Positions 36,632 to 45,076 are shown, numbered from the stretch's first letter. The stretch is 64,000 nt of DNA from Flavobacterium branchiarum (GCF_030409845.1 NZ_JAUFQQ010000005.1:1798001-1862000), one strand, 5' to 3'. Notes: generated by a model from the letters alone, not told the origin. A program made the numbers and translations.

Positions 36632-37270
36632 ATGATAAAATGGATAACAAACCTGTTTTCATCAACAAAAACAGAAGAGGAATCAGAAGAGCAAACAGAT
36701 TATATGAAGAAATTTTTAATCGTAGGATTAGGTAATATTGGAGCTGAATACGTTAACACTCGACATAATATCGGATTTAAAATACTCGACTTTTTAGCAC
36801 GAAAAGAAAACATCTCTTTTGAAACTGTAAAACTCGGCGCTCTTGCCGAATACAAATTCAAAGGAAGAACATTTTTGCTCTTAAAGCCAAATACCTACAT
36901 GAATCTAAGCGGTAAAGCAGTAAAATACTGGATGGATAAAGAAAACATCCCGCTAGAGAATATTATGGTAATTACCGATGATCTTAACCTCTCCTTCGGT
37001 ACAATCCGCATTAAGCCAAAAGGAAGCGATGGAGGTCATAACGGACTTAAAAACATAAATTTAGTTCTAAACACACAACAATATACCCGTTTTAGATTTG
37101 GAATCAGCGATGAGTTTAAAAAAGGACAACAGGTAGATTACGTATTAGGCGAATGGGATGAAACAGAAAAAGCAAAACTTCCTGAACGTTTAGAAGTAGC
37201 TTCTGAAATCATAAAATCTTTCGGAACTGCTGGACTCGAAAATACAATGACGACTTATAATGGGAAGTAA
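36632..37270 (+). CDS. pth: Peptidyl-tRNA hydrolase, 212 aa
   Basis: Releases peptides from prematurely dissociated peptidyl-tRNA, recycling tRNA. KKFLIVGLGNIGAEYVNTRH carries the catalytic His, then KPNTYMNLSGKAVKYWMD and GSDGGHNGLKNI, all Pth signatures. The N-terminal 24 residues (MIKWITNLFSSTKTEEESEE and on) are a poorly conserved extension; MKKFLIVG at 36704 is the usual family start. The promoter box is so close to 36632 that either a leaderless message starts at Met1 or the functional start is Met25. Confidence 0.95.
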   Translation: MIKWITNLFSSTKTEEESEEQTDYMKKFLIVGLGNIGAEYVNTRHNIGFKILDFLARKENISFETVKLGALAEYKFKGRTFLLLKPNTYMNLSGKAVKYWMDKENIPLENIMVITDDLNLSFGTIRIKPKGSDGGHNGLKNINLVLNTQQYTRFRFGISDEFKKGQQVDYVLGEWDETEKAKLPERLEVASEIIKSFGTAGLENTMTTYNGK

Positions 37271-37365
37271 AAATTCTTAAAAATATAAGTACTAGGAAAT
37301 CAAATCATCAATTAATTTAATTTGATTATAGTCAAATAGTATTTTCTATTCCAAAGTTAAATGTA

Positions 37366-37374
37366 TAAATTTGA
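37366..37374 (+). promoter_or_regulatory. -7 promoter box for superoxide dismutase
   Basis: TAAATTTGA fits TAnnTTTG, 38 nt upstream of the sod ATG. Confidence 0.5.
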
Positions 37375-37411
37375 ATTTAATTATAAATATAAATCATAAA
37401 ACAATAATATT

Positions 37412-38020
37412 ATGGCTTTCGAATTACCACAATTACCTTATGCGTATGACGCATTAGAACCACATATTGATGCTCGTACAATGGAAATCCACCACACAAA
37501 ACATCATAATGCATATACTACTAATCTTAATGCAGCAATTGCTGGTACAGATTTAGAAGGAAAAACAATAGAGAACATCCTAATCAATTTAGATAAAAAA
37601 AACGCTGCTGTTCGTAACAATGGTGGTGGATATTACAACCACAACTTGTTCTGGACAGTAATGTCACCAAACGGTGGTGGATTACCTACAGGAGATCTAT
37701 TGGCAGCTATCGAGGCTTCTTTTGGAACTTTTGAAGAATTCAAAGCTAAATTTGCTAAAGCTGGTGCTACTCAATTTGGTTCTGGATGGGCTTGGTTATG
37801 TGTAGTTAAAGGAGGAAAACTAGATGTTTGCGGAACACCAAACCAAGACAATCCATTAATGCCAGAAGTTGGTTGCGAAGGAACTCCAATCTTAGGAATG
37901 GATGTTTGGGAGCATGCTTACTACTTACACTACCAAAACAGAAGACCTGATTATATCGAAGCTTTTTTCAATGTAATTAACTGGACCGAAGTTGCTAGAA
38001 GATTTGCTCTAGAGAAATAG
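37412..38020 (+). CDS. sodA: Superoxide dismutase, Fe/Mn type, 202 aa
   Basis: Converts superoxide to oxygen and peroxide in the cytoplasm. It starts [20 protein letters not shown], with metal ligand His in MEIHHTKHH and the second-His region [12 protein letters not shown]. The signature [15 protein letters not shown] supplies Asp and His ligands. FGSGWAWL is present as usual. Iron versus manganese cannot be settled from the sequence alone, so the symbol could equally be sodB. Own promoter and terminator. Confidence 0.96.
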   Translation: MAFELPQLPYAYDALEPHIDARTMEIHHTKHHNAYTTNLNAAIAGTDLEGKTIENILINLDKKNAAVRNNGGGYYNHNLFWTVMSPNGGGLPTGDLLAAIEASFGTFEEFKAKFAKAGATQFGSGWAWLCVVKGGKLDVCGTPNQDNPLMPEVGCEGTPILGMDVWEHAYYLHYQNRRPDYIEAFFNVINWTEVARRFALEK

Positions 38021-38040
38021 TCTTTTTAGAAAAATATAAA

Positions 38041-38080
38041 AATCCGATTGATTCATTAATGAATTAATCGGATTTTTTTT
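38041..38080 (+). terminator. Terminator of sod
   Basis: AATCCGATtgATTCAT...ATGAATtaATCGGATT stem followed by eight T. Confidence 0.88.
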
Positions 38081-38107
38081 TATTGTAAAATATCTCGTTT
38101 TATTATA

Positions 38108-38200
38108 ATAAAAAAGATGAAATTTCTTTCACCTTTTTTGCCCCAAATCTACCATAAACTTAACCTACTAATGTTATGGTTCTTCAAATGTATGTTGACA
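38108..38200 (+). repeat. Direct repeat, copy 1 (terminator-like hairpin plus second hairpin)
   Basis: AAAAAGaTGAAA...TTTCACCTTTTTT hairpin, then gccccaaatct, then an ACCATAA...TTATGGT inverted repeat. The copy exactly 200 bp downstream (38308-38400) keeps the order and most bases. Confidence 0.75.
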
Positions 38201-38307
38201 TTGTAGCTTAAACAAATAATTCTGTTGAACTACAAAAAAAAACGTTTATTAGTATTATTTCATATCTAGGAAACTATTGTCTCGTTCTTATCCTTGACTT
38301 TATTCCA

Positions 38308-38400
38308 ATAAAAAAGGTGGAATTACTTCCACCCTTTTTGCCCCAAATCTACCATAAACTTAACCTACTAATGTTATGGTACTTCAAAAGTATGTTAGCA
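38308..38400 (+). repeat. Direct repeat, copy 2
   Basis: Second copy: AAAAAGGTGGAA-ttac-TTCCACCCTTTTT hairpin, then the identical gccccaaatctaccataaac and onward to gttatggt. The first hairpin is better paired here than in copy 1. It lies between sod and purF, neither of which needs a second terminator on this side. Confidence 0.75.
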
Positions 38401-38476
38401 GTGCATTTCTTCCAAACAATTAAGATAAACGGTAAAAAAAATCGATGAAATACACATTTTAACTTTTCATTATGGT

Positions 38477-40375
38477 TTAATACGCTCTAGCGTCTTTTCC
38501 TTCGTAAAAATTCATAAAAGCACGGTTTACCACTCTATTACCTCCTGGTGTCGGGTAATCACCTGTAAAGTACCAATCACCAAGGTTTTTAGGACATGCA
38601 ATGTGCAAGTCTTCTACTGTTTGGAATATGATCTTAACTTCTGCCTTAATCTCTGGTGAACTTAACATTTCTGCGATCTTATCTGAAACTTCTTGTGGTT
38701 CAAATGGCGCATAAATTGCAGTAACATAATTTACAACATCTACGTCTAAATAATTTTCCTGTGCTTTACACTTAGCATAAACCTCATCTACTATGTGATA
38801 TAAATTACGCTCTTTTAACAATTCTAAAGCCGCTTTAAAAGCAACCAAACCTTCCAGCTTTGCCATATCGATTCCGTAACAATCTGGAAAACGAATTTGT
38901 GGAGCTGATGATACAATTACAATACGTTTTGGATTTAAACGATCCATCATTTTTATGATGCTCATTTTAAGTGTAGTTCCACGAACAATACTATCATCAA
39001 TAATAACCAAGTTATCTGTTGGCTTTATAACTCCATAAGTTACATCGTATACGTGAGCAACTAAACCATCACGACTGCTATCCTCTGTAATAAAGGTTCT
39101 TAATTTAGCATCTTTAATAGCTACTTTCTCTGTACGTATCTTTACAGCAAGCAATTCTTGCAATGACTCAGCAGTAAGCGTATTCCTATTTGCTATTATA
39201 TAATTATTTTTTCTCTGATTTAAGAAATCCTGAGCAGCTTCAACTAAACCATAAAAAGAAGTTTCGGCTGTATTAGGGATATAAGAAAAAACAGTGTTAT
39301 CTGTATCGCTATCAATTGAATTTAAAACTGCTGGTAAAATCAATCTACCTAAGTTTTTACGTTCTTGATATATTTCTGCATCACTTCCTCTTGAAAAATA
39401 GATTCTTTCAAACGAACATGCTTTTTTAACTGTTGGTGTCAAAATTTCTTCCATCGAAACTTTTCCACTTTTCTTAATGATTAACGCATTTCCTGGCTCA
39501 ATTTCCTGAACACTATCAAATGGCACATTAAAAACAGTTTGAATAACTGGTCTCTCTGATGCTACAACTACAACCTCATCATCTTGATAAAAATAAGCTG
39601 GACGAATCCCAGCCGGATCTCTAAAAACAAAGGCATCTCCATGACCTAATAATCCTGCCATTGCGTAACCACCATCTAAGTTTTTAGCAGAACGCATTAA
39701 TATTTTCCCAATATCTAATCGGTCTGCAATAACAGGCGAAGCATCTCTTTTTGAATATCCTTCTTCTTTACAATCCTGATATAAAGCCATTACTTCTTTA
39801 TCAAGAAAGTGACCTATTTTTTCCATAACGGTAACTGTATCCGCCATTTCTTTAGGATGCTGTCCTAGCTCAACTAAGTTTTCGAAAAGCTCTTTAACAT
39901 TGGTCATGTTAAAATTACCCGCCAATATAAGATTACGGTGCATCCAATTACTTTGACGTAAAAAAGGATGTACGCTTTCTATACTATTTTTTCCAAAAGT
40001 TCCATAACGAACGTGCCCTAAAAACAACTCTCCTATATATGGAATATTTTCTTTTTGAAGCGCAACGTTTCCTGCATATTCAGGATGTGCTGCCATTTCT
40101 TCATTAATACGATCATTAATTTGAGCAAAAACATCTCGTATTGGTTGTGAATGATTTGAACGAACTCTACTTATGTATCGTTGTCCTGGCTCTACATCTA
40201 ATTTGATGCTTGCAAAACCAGCCCCATCTTGTCCACGGTTGTGCTGCTTCTCCATCATAAGATACATTTTCTCTATCCCATAAAAAGCAGTTCCGTATTT
40301 TTCTTTGTAATATTCAAGCGGTTTAAGAAGTCTAACCAAAGCTATACCACATTCGTGTTTTAAAGCGTCGCTCAT
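38477..40375 (-). CDS. purF: Amidophosphoribosyltransferase-like enzyme, 632 aa
   Basis: Transfers the amide of glutamine to PRPP, first step of purine synthesis. The N-terminal class II glutaminase domain begins HECGIALVRLL, so Cys9 would be the nucleophile after removal of a short propeptide. LGHVRYGTFGKNS and the GNFNMTNV-type segment are glutaminase motifs. The C-terminal phosphoribosyltransferase domain has LVIIDDSIVRGTTLKMSIIK, the PRPP loop. At 632 aa it is longer than the E. coli enzyme (about 505), the form usual in Bacteroidota. A second, shorter PurF may exist elsewhere in such genomes, so the exact role is slightly uncertain. Confidence 0.88.
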   Translation of the reverse strand: MSDALKHECGIALVRLLKPLEYYKEKYGTAFYGIEKMYLMMEKQHNRGQDGAGFASIKLDVEPGQRYISRVRSNHSQPIRDVFAQINDRINEEMAAHPEYAGNVALQKENIPYIGELFLGHVRYGTFGKNSIESVHPFLRQSNWMHRNLILAGNFNMTNVKELFENLVELGQHPKEMADTVTVMEKIGHFLDKEVMALYQDCKEEGYSKRDASPVIADRLDIGKILMRSAKNLDGGYAMAGLLGHGDAFVFRDPAGIRPAYFYQDDEVVVVASERPVIQTVFNVPFDSVQEIEPGNALIIKKSGKVSMEEILTPTVKKACSFERIYFSRGSDAEIYQERKNLGRLILPAVLNSIDSDTDNTVFSYIPNTAETSFYGLVEAAQDFLNQRKNNYIIANRNTLTAESLQELLAVKIRTEKVAIKDAKLRTFITEDSSRDGLVAHVYDVTYGVIKPTDNLVIIDDSIVRGTTLKMSIIKMMDRLNPKRIVIVSSAPQIRFPDCYGIDMAKLEGLVAFKAALELLKERNLYHIVDEVYAKCKAQENYLDVDVVNYVTAIYAPFEPQEVSDKIAEMLSSPEIKAEVKIIFQTVEDLHIACPKNLGDWYFTGDYPTPGGNRVVNRAFMNFYEGKDARAY

Positions 40376-40430
40376 TGTATTTGTGTTTGTGTTGTTGTTG
40401 TAGTTTGTGCCTTTTTATAATAATAAAATT

Positions 40431-40454
40431 AAAAAAGCCCCGTGAACGAGGCTT
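40431..40454 (-). terminator. Terminator of the PfkB-kinase gene
   Basis: The minus strand reads GCCTCG-ttca-CGgGGC followed by TTTTTT, just after the kinase stop and before purF. A separate purF promoter is therefore likely, but I do not see a clear box. Confidence 0.75.
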
Positions 40455-40461
40455 AATTCTT

Positions 40462-41385
40462 TTATAGTTCTATATCAAACTGAGTTAGTGATTTAAATTG
40501 TTTCAATCTAGCCACTACGTCGTTTTTATCTAATGCTACCATTCTTTCAGTTCCGAATTTCTCTACACAAAAAGAAGCTAAATTCGATCCATAAATCACA
40601 GCGTTCTTCATATTGGTGTATGAAATATTTTCACTCTGTGTAATAAATCCTGCAAATCCTCCTGCAAAAGTATCTCCTGCTCCTGTTGGATCAAAAACAT
40701 CTTCTAAAGGTAATGCTGGTGCAAAAAACACCTCTTTATCATGAAATAACAATGCTCCGTGCTCCCCTTTCTTGATTACCACATATTTTGGCCCAAGAGT
40801 ATGAATCTTCGCTGCTGCTTTAACTAATGAGTATTCTCCAGAAAGTTGTCTTGCTTCTTCATCATTGATTGTAATTACATCTACACGTTTTATAACGTCT
40901 AACAATTCTGGCAAAGCACAATCCATCCAAAAGTTCATTGTATCTAAAACCACTAATTTTGGTTTTGATTCCATTTGATCCAAAACGCTGCTTTGTACCA
41001 AAGGATGTAAATTTCCTAACATTACAACATCTGAGTCTTTGAAGTTTTGTGGAACTTTAGGTTGGAAATCTGCCAATACATTAAGCTCTGTTGCTAGTGT
41101 ATCTCTTGAATTCAGATCGTTATGATAAAGCCCGCTCCAAAAGAAAGTTTTTCCTCCTTCTACAATTTCTAGTCCAGAAATATCAATGTTTCTTGACTTT
41201 AACAAATCTAAATGTTCTTGAGGGAAATCATCTCCAACTACAGAAACAATAGCCGATTGTAGGTTGAAAAACGATGCCGACAAACCAATATATGTCGCTG
41301 CACCACCTAATATTTTATCTGTTTTCCCAAAAGGGGTTTCAATCGCATCGAAAGCAACCGTTCCGACAATCAGTAATTTATTCAT
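40462..41385 (-). CDS. PfkB-family sugar/nucleoside kinase, 307 aa
   Basis: Cytoplasmic ribokinase-fold kinase. The N-terminal motif KILGGAATYIGLSASFF binds substrate. The C-terminal PfkB signature DPTGAGDTFAGGF holds anion-hole Gly-Ala-Gly and catalytic Asp238. The substrate lid IVEGGKTFFWSGLYHND is acidic and aromatic; adenosine or another nucleoside is possible, but the sugar cannot be named from sequence. It lies directly upstream of purF on the same strand, separated by a terminator, so a purine link is only suggestive. Promoter at 41408-41416. Confidence 0.85.
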   Translation of the reverse strand: MNKLLIVGTVAFDAIETPFGKTDKILGGAATYIGLSASFFNLQSAIVSVVGDDFPQEHLDLLKSRNIDISGLEIVEGGKTFFWSGLYHNDLNSRDTLATELNVLADFQPKVPQNFKDSDVVMLGNLHPLVQSSVLDQMESKPKLVVLDTMNFWMDCALPELLDVIKRVDVITINDEEARQLSGEYSLVKAAAKIHTLGPKYVVIKKGEHGALLFHDKEVFFAPALPLEDVFDPTGAGDTFAGGFAGFITQSENISYTNMKNAVIYGSNLASFCVEKFGTERMVALDKNDVVARLKQFKSLTQFDIEL

Positions 41386-41407
41386 TTTATGAATTTCGAA
41401 TTAAGGT

Positions 41408-41416
41408 GCAAAGATA
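41408..41416 (-). promoter_or_regulatory. -7 promoter box for the PfkB kinase
   Basis: The minus strand reads TATCTTTGC followed by ACC; 23 nt upstream of the kinase ATG. Confidence 0.7.
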
Positions 41417-41587
41417 CTTCATAAGTTTCAGAGTTGCAACGGTTCGTTGTACCAAAATTTTCATAAAAATCAAAACCAAATAAAAGAAGCAAACCTATTA
41501 AAAATCAATTAATTATAGATTAAAAATAACTAACATTTTCTTACAATATCAAGAATAAATCAATAGATAATTTTTAAAAAAAACGAC

Positions 41588-41989
41588 TTAGAATCTATAT
41601 TTTTTATCATAATAATTCTTCAATATTGAGATCTGAACTAAAACCATTAAAACAACTATCAAAACCGCATAAGATGTGTTTTTTGAAAACTGAAACACCG
41701 GAATCAAATTATCTATTTTAGAATAATATAAAGCACTTAAACTTAAATCACTAGCCACTGCATTATCAGCTATAAAAACCACATATCCGATAAATGCAAT
41801 TAAACAACCAAAAATGACAGCCCAAACTGGTTTTGATATTAACGGCTTATATACAATACTTTTCGTTTTCTCTATGACTAAAACTTGTGACATGATTTTT
41901 GAGGTAAAATCAGCAGAAGGTTTTTGCAAAGTACTTTCTGCTATTAGTTTGTCAACTAGATTTTCATAATATTTATCGCTCTCTTTCAT
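41588..41989 (-). CDS. Membrane protein coupled to an ECF sigma factor, possible anti-sigma factor, 133 aa
   Basis: Not a recognised family. The N-terminal 55 residues (YENLVDKLIAESTLQKPSAD, then FTSKIMSQV) are cytoplasmic and helical, followed by two transmembrane segments at about 53-73 and 105-125 and a short basic end. The ATG lies 17 nt inside the end of the sigma-factor gene, so translation is coupled. That arrangement is standard for an anti-sigma factor that holds its sigma at the membrane; no zinc-binding HxxxCxxC motif is present, so the assignment rests on context. Confidence 0.65.
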   Translation of the reverse strand: MKESDKYYENLVDKLIAESTLQKPSADFTSKIMSQVLVIEKTKSIVYKPLISKPVWAVIFGCLIAFIGYVVFIADNAVASDLSLSALYYSKIDNLIPVFQFSKNTSYAVLIVVLMVLVQISILKNYYDKKYRF

Positions 41990-42560
41990 AATAATCTAAT
42001 ATTTCAGGTTCTAATTGCTCTTTTAAAATAACCGCTAATTTTTTTCTGCTTCGATATAATTTTATCTTGACATTATTAGCACTAATATCCATAATCTTGC
42101 CTATTTCATTTAAATTTTGATCTTCAAAATAAAAAAGTGTCAGCAAGAAGCTTTCTTCACTTGGTAACAAATTTAAACAATACTGAATATCTTGCTTTCT
42201 TTCCTGATCTTCTAAAATACTTAAAGCATTTGTTGTTGTTTTAACTACACATCCTTTAAGTTCATCGATAACAACATTGTGTTCTTCTTTTTTATTCTTC
42301 TTCAAATAATCTAAGCATGTATTGTATGCAATTTTATAAATCCAGGTAGAGAACTTAGAATCCCCTTTAAACTTACTCAAAGAATTAAAAATCTTGATGA
42401 AAGTATCCTGAGAAACTTCTTCAGCAATTTCTCTGTTTTTTACCATCTTTATAGCCAAAGTAAAAATCATATCTTTATAACGATCAACCAATACAGCAAA
42501 CATATTGGTTTCCCCTAGAAGAACCTGATTGATATAATACTGATCATTTACTTTATCCAT
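41973..42560 (-). CDS. ECF-type RNA polymerase sigma factor, 195 aa
   Basis: Sigma-70 family group 4. Region 2: FAVLVDRYKDMIFTLAIKMV, AEEVSQDTFIKIFNSLSKF and FSTWIYKIAYNTCLDYLKK, the core-binding and -10-melting helices. Region 4: LLPSEESFLLTLFYFEDQNL and IMDISANNVKIKLYRSRKKL, the helix-turn-helix for the -35. The ATG at 42558-42560 is chosen because an upstream start would place codons inside the promoter. The gene is followed by a coupled membrane protein and faces a DUF6249-like gene. Twin promoter motifs suggest that it drives both itself and that gene. Confidence 0.92.
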   Translation of the reverse strand: MDKVNDQYYINQVLLGETNMFAVLVDRYKDMIFTLAIKMVKNREIAEEVSQDTFIKIFNSLSKFKGDSKFSTWIYKIAYNTCLDYLKKNKKEEHNVVIDELKGCVVKTTTNALSILEDQERKQDIQYCLNLLPSEESFLLTLFYFEDQNLNEIGKIMDISANNVKIKLYRSRKKLAVILKEQLEPEILDYYERER

Positions 42561-42596
42561 ATTCCATATGACGACTATAATCACATTAAGGTTACA
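42559..42596 (-). promoter_or_regulatory. Predicted ECF-sigma promoter of the sigma operon
   Basis: The minus strand has -35 TGTAACCT (42589-42596), 14-nt spacer, and TCGTC (42570-42574) extended to TCGTCATATGGAATAT. The same -35, spacer length and 16-mer occur in the divergent promoter at 42627-42664. AAC and CGTC cores are typical of ECF promoters. The start codon lies only about 10 nt after the -10, so the leader is minimal. Confidence 0.7.
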
Positions 42597-42626
42597 ACTA
42601 AATTAAAAAAATATTTTAGCAAAATC

Positions 42627-42664
42627 TGTAACCTCCATTAAACATCTTTCGTCATATGGAATAT
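42627..42664 (+). promoter_or_regulatory. Predicted ECF-sigma promoter of the DUF6249-like gene
   Basis: TGTAACCT (42627-42634), 14 nt, TCGTCATATGGAATAT (42649-42664). Mirror image of the sigma operon promoter, identical in both conserved blocks and spacing; the spacers themselves differ. Confidence 0.7.
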
Positions 42665-42686
42665 CAATCAATTAAATTTAAAAATT

Positions 42687-43034
42687 ATGGGTCCACAAAT
42701 GTTAATACCAATTAGTCTTTTCCTAATGATCTTTGGAATTGCCTATCTTATTTTTTCTACCAGAAACAGAGAACGTTTAGCTCTTATAGAAAAAGGTATA
42801 GATGCTAGTATTTTTTCGAATAGCAAAAACAACAACACTCCTACATGGAAAGTACTTGTTTTAAATTTCGCTTTTTTGCTAATAGGAAGTGGAATTGGAA
42901 TTTTTATAGCATTGCTTATTACAACTTACACGTCTCTTCAAGATGGCGCTGTATATCCTGCTACTATTTTTACGATGGCCGGAATCGGGCTACTTATCGG
43001 ATTTAATAAATCTAAAGATTTAAACAACAATTAA
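42687..43034 (+). CDS. DUF6249-like membrane protein, 115 aa
   Basis: Small inner-membrane protein. The segment LIPISLFLMIFGIAYLIFST is membrane-spanning, followed by RNRERLALIEKGIDASIF, a stretch typical of DUF6249-type proteins. Two more hydrophobic helices follow (VLNFAFLLIGSGIGIFIALL and IFTMAGIGLLIGFN). Function unknown. Its promoter is the twin of the sigma-factor promoter, so it is likely a direct target of that sigma and part of an envelope-stress-like response (inference). Confidence 0.75.
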   Translation: MGPQMLIPISLFLMIFGIAYLIFSTRNRERLALIEKGIDASIFSNSKNNNTPTWKVLVLNFAFLLIGSGIGIFIALLITTYTSLQDGAVYPATIFTMAGIGLLIGFNKSKDLNNN

Positions 43035-43052
43035 GTCTTTCTTGATTTCTAA

Positions 43053-43093
43053 AAATAACGTGTCTGAGATATATTTTCTTAGACACGTTATTT
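43053..43093. terminator. Terminator between DUF6249-like gene and rnhA
   Basis: AAATAACGTGTCTgAGA...TCTtAGACACGTTATTT stem followed by T-rich sequence; works for the converging genes on both strands. Confidence 0.85.
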
Positions 43094-43096
43094 CTT

Positions 43097-43576
43097 TTAT
43101 GCTTCTTTGGAACCTATCTCTTCATAATAGGTGTCTATTGAAAGTTGCTTTTGCATGGAAGCCATTACAGCCAATTGATCACAACGCTCATTTTGTGGAT
43201 GGTTGTTATGTCCTTTTATCCACTTAAAATCTACTTGGTGTTTTCGATAAACAACCAGAAAACGTTTCCACAAATCGGGGTTTTTTCTAGCAACAAATTT
43301 TTTCTTTTCCCAGCCAAAGACCCATTTTTTCAAAACAGAATCGACTACATATTTTGAATCTGAAATAACTAGCACTTTCATATTTGGCTTTTTAAGTTTT
43401 TCAAGACCTACTATTACAGCCAAAAGCTCCATTCTATTGTTTGTTGTCAGTCGAAACCCTTCATAATATTCTTTTTTATGTGGTGTTCCAACTAATTCCA
43501 TAACCACTCCATACCCACCGTTGCCAGGATTTCCCTTAGCCGCACCATCTGTATATATATGTACTTCGTGTTCCAT
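43097..43576 (-). CDS. rnhA: Ribonuclease HI, 159 aa
   Basis: Degrades RNA in RNA-DNA hybrids. All four carboxylates are present: Asp10 (IYTDGAAKGNPG), Glu50 (NNRMELLAV), Asp73 (ISDSKYV) and Asp133 (NERCDQLA), plus His123 in the KWIKGHNNHPQ loop. The GWEKKKFVARKNPDLW segment is the substrate-binding handle. Length fits RNase HI. The tandem-repeat array lies immediately upstream, with no clear promoter box between. Confidence 0.96.
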   Translation of the reverse strand: MEHEVHIYTDGAAKGNPGNGGYGVVMELVGTPHKKEYYEGFRLTTNNRMELLAVIVGLEKLKKPNMKVLVISDSKYVVDSVLKKWVFGWEKKKFVARKNPDLWKRFLVVYRKHQVDFKWIKGHNNHPQNERCDQLAVMASMQKQLSIDTYYEEIGSKEA

Positions 43577-43579
43577 TTT

Positions 43580-43992
43580 TAGACTACTTAGATTATTAGA
43601 CTACTTAGACAAGCTTCGCTTTTTAGACCTCTTGGATTAGTTAGACTATATCAGACTCGCTTCTCTCCTTAGACTTCTTAGATTGTTAGACTTGCTCGCT
43701 TCTTAGATTATTAGATAGATTAGACAAGCTTCGCTTTTTAGACCTCTTGGATTAGTTAGACTATATCAGACTCGCTTCTCTCCTTAGACTTCTTAGATTG
43801 TTAGACTTGCTTAGATTATTAGACAGCTTAGACAAGCTTCGCTTTTTAGACTTCTTAGATTAGTTAGACCATATCAGACTCGCTTCTCTCCTTAGACTTC
43901 TTAGATTGTTAGACTTGCTTCGCTTCTTAGATTATTAGACAACTTAGACAAGCTTCTCTCCTTAGACTTCTTAGATTAGTTAGATTTATAAA
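43580..43992. repeat. Tandem repeat array, about 110-bp period, 3-4 copies
   Basis: Units starting agacaagcttcgctttttag recur at 43607, 43722 and 43830, with a shortened one at 43946 (spacing 115, 108, 116 bp). Each is itself built of short ttaga/cttagat words every 8-10 nt. The block fills the gap between rnhA and purN. No spacers of the CRISPR kind are present, since whole units repeat. There is no coding frame. Confidence 0.85.
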
Positions 43993-44050
43993 CCTCCTGA
44001 ACTACTAGATAATTTCCTTTCTAATGACTTAGAAAAAATTAACAATCTAA

Positions 44051-44620
44051 CTAATCCAAGGAATCAATTACTCTATGAATTACTTTAGGAAAATGCTCTT
44101 GTTCTAATTCATGAATCTTAGCGGCCACGTCTTCGGCAGTATCAGCAGGTGTTAAGGCAACTTTTTCCTGAAAAATAATCGCACCTTCATCATAATTTTC
44201 ATTTACATAATGAACACTTATTCCTGTTTCTTTTTCATTATTTTCGACTATTGCCCTGTGAATGTGCATTCCATACATTCCCTTTCCCCCATAATTAGGT
44301 AATAATGCAGGATGGATGTTAATTATTTTATTAGGGTATGCTTCGATGATGTGTTTTGGGAATTGAAGCAAGAAACCAGCCAAGATAATCAAATCCGGGT
44401 CGATTAGTTTTATTTTTTGTAGTACATTGCTTTCAATTAATTCTGTTTTAGTAAAAATTTCGACGTTTATATGATGGTTTTTTGCTCTTTCAATTACTTT
44501 CGCATTAGCATTGTTAGTGAACACAGAAACTACCTTTGCAATTTGTGTTTCAGCAAAATATTTTATTATGTTTTCGGCATTACTCCCTGAACCTGAGGCA
44601 AAAACGATTATTTTTTTCAT
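44051..44620 (-). CDS. purN: Phosphoribosylglycinamide formyltransferase (GART), 189 aa
   Basis: Third step of purine synthesis, uses 10-formyl-THF. It starts KKIIVFASGSGSNAENIIKY, the phosphate-binding loop. LIILAGFLLQFPKHIIEAYP and INIHPALLPNYGGKGMYGMH hold the catalytic Asn-His region (NIHPALLP), and GISVHYVNENYDEGAIIFQ supplies the catalytic Asp region. Full length. It is divergent from acpP. Confidence 0.96.
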   Translation of the reverse strand: MKKIIVFASGSGSNAENIIKYFAETQIAKVVSVFTNNANAKVIERAKNHHINVEIFTKTELIESNVLQKIKLIDPDLIILAGFLLQFPKHIIEAYPNKIINIHPALLPNYGGKGMYGMHIHRAIVENNEKETGISVHYVNENYDEGAIIFQEKVALTPADTAEDVAAKIHELEQEHFPKVIHRVIDSLD

Positions 44621-44757
44621 AGTCGAATTGATTTATTTTTTGCAAAAAACGGAATAAAAAATCAAAATAAATAACATTCGAACCCCTTTGTTGAAATAAA
44701 TTTTATAATTTAGTGTTACATTTATTAACTAAATCGTGGTTTTAAAATAAAGTTTTT

Positions 44758-44766
44758 TATTTTTGC
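44758..44766 (+). promoter_or_regulatory. -7 promoter box for acpP-fabF-rnc
   Basis: TATTTTTGC matches TAnnTTTG, 29 nt upstream of the acpP ATG. Confidence 0.7.
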
Positions 44767-44795
44767 CAACAAATTAAATTCTAAAATTAAAGATT

Positions 44796-45032
44796 ATGTC
44801 AGACATTGCATCAAGAGTAAAAGCGATTATCGTAGACAAATTAGGTGTTGACGAAAACGAAGTTGTAACAGAAGCAAGCTTCACTAATGATTTAGGAGCT
44901 GACTCATTAGACACTGTTGAGCTTATTATGGAATTCGAAAAAGAATTTGATATTCAAATTCCAGACGATCAAGCAGAAAACATTGCTACTGTTGGTCAAG
45001 CTATTTCTTATATCGAAGAAGCTAAAAAATAA
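44796..45032 (+). CDS. acpP: Acyl carrier protein, 78 aa
   Basis: Carries growing fatty acyl chains on a phosphopantetheine arm. Motif [18 protein letters not shown]; Ser37 in DSLD is the attachment site. Acidic, length normal. It is immediately upstream of fabF, as in most bacteria, but two hairpins in the 190-nt gap could limit read-through. Confidence 0.97.
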   Translation: MSDIASRVKAIIVDKLGVDENEVVTEASFTNDLGADSLDTVELIMEFEKEFDIQIPDDQAENIATVGQAISYIEEAKK

Positions 45033-45040
45033 TAAATTCC

Positions 45041-45076
45041 CACCCGATTTTTTTATAAATTATAAAAAGTCGGGTG
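45041..45076 (+). terminator. Hairpin downstream of acpP
   Basis: CACCCGAtTTTTT...AAAAAgTCGGGTG followed by TTATTATTTTTTA. Likely a partial terminator that lets acpP be made in excess over fabF. Confidence 0.75.

Noticed and set aside
41588..41989. Zinc-dependent anti-sigma factor
   Set aside because: No HxxxCxxC motif; only the gene coupling supports an anti-sigma role.
43580..43992. Repeat array that could be mistaken for a CRISPR
   Set aside because: Whole ~110-bp units repeat and there are no unique spacers of constant length or cas genes nearby.
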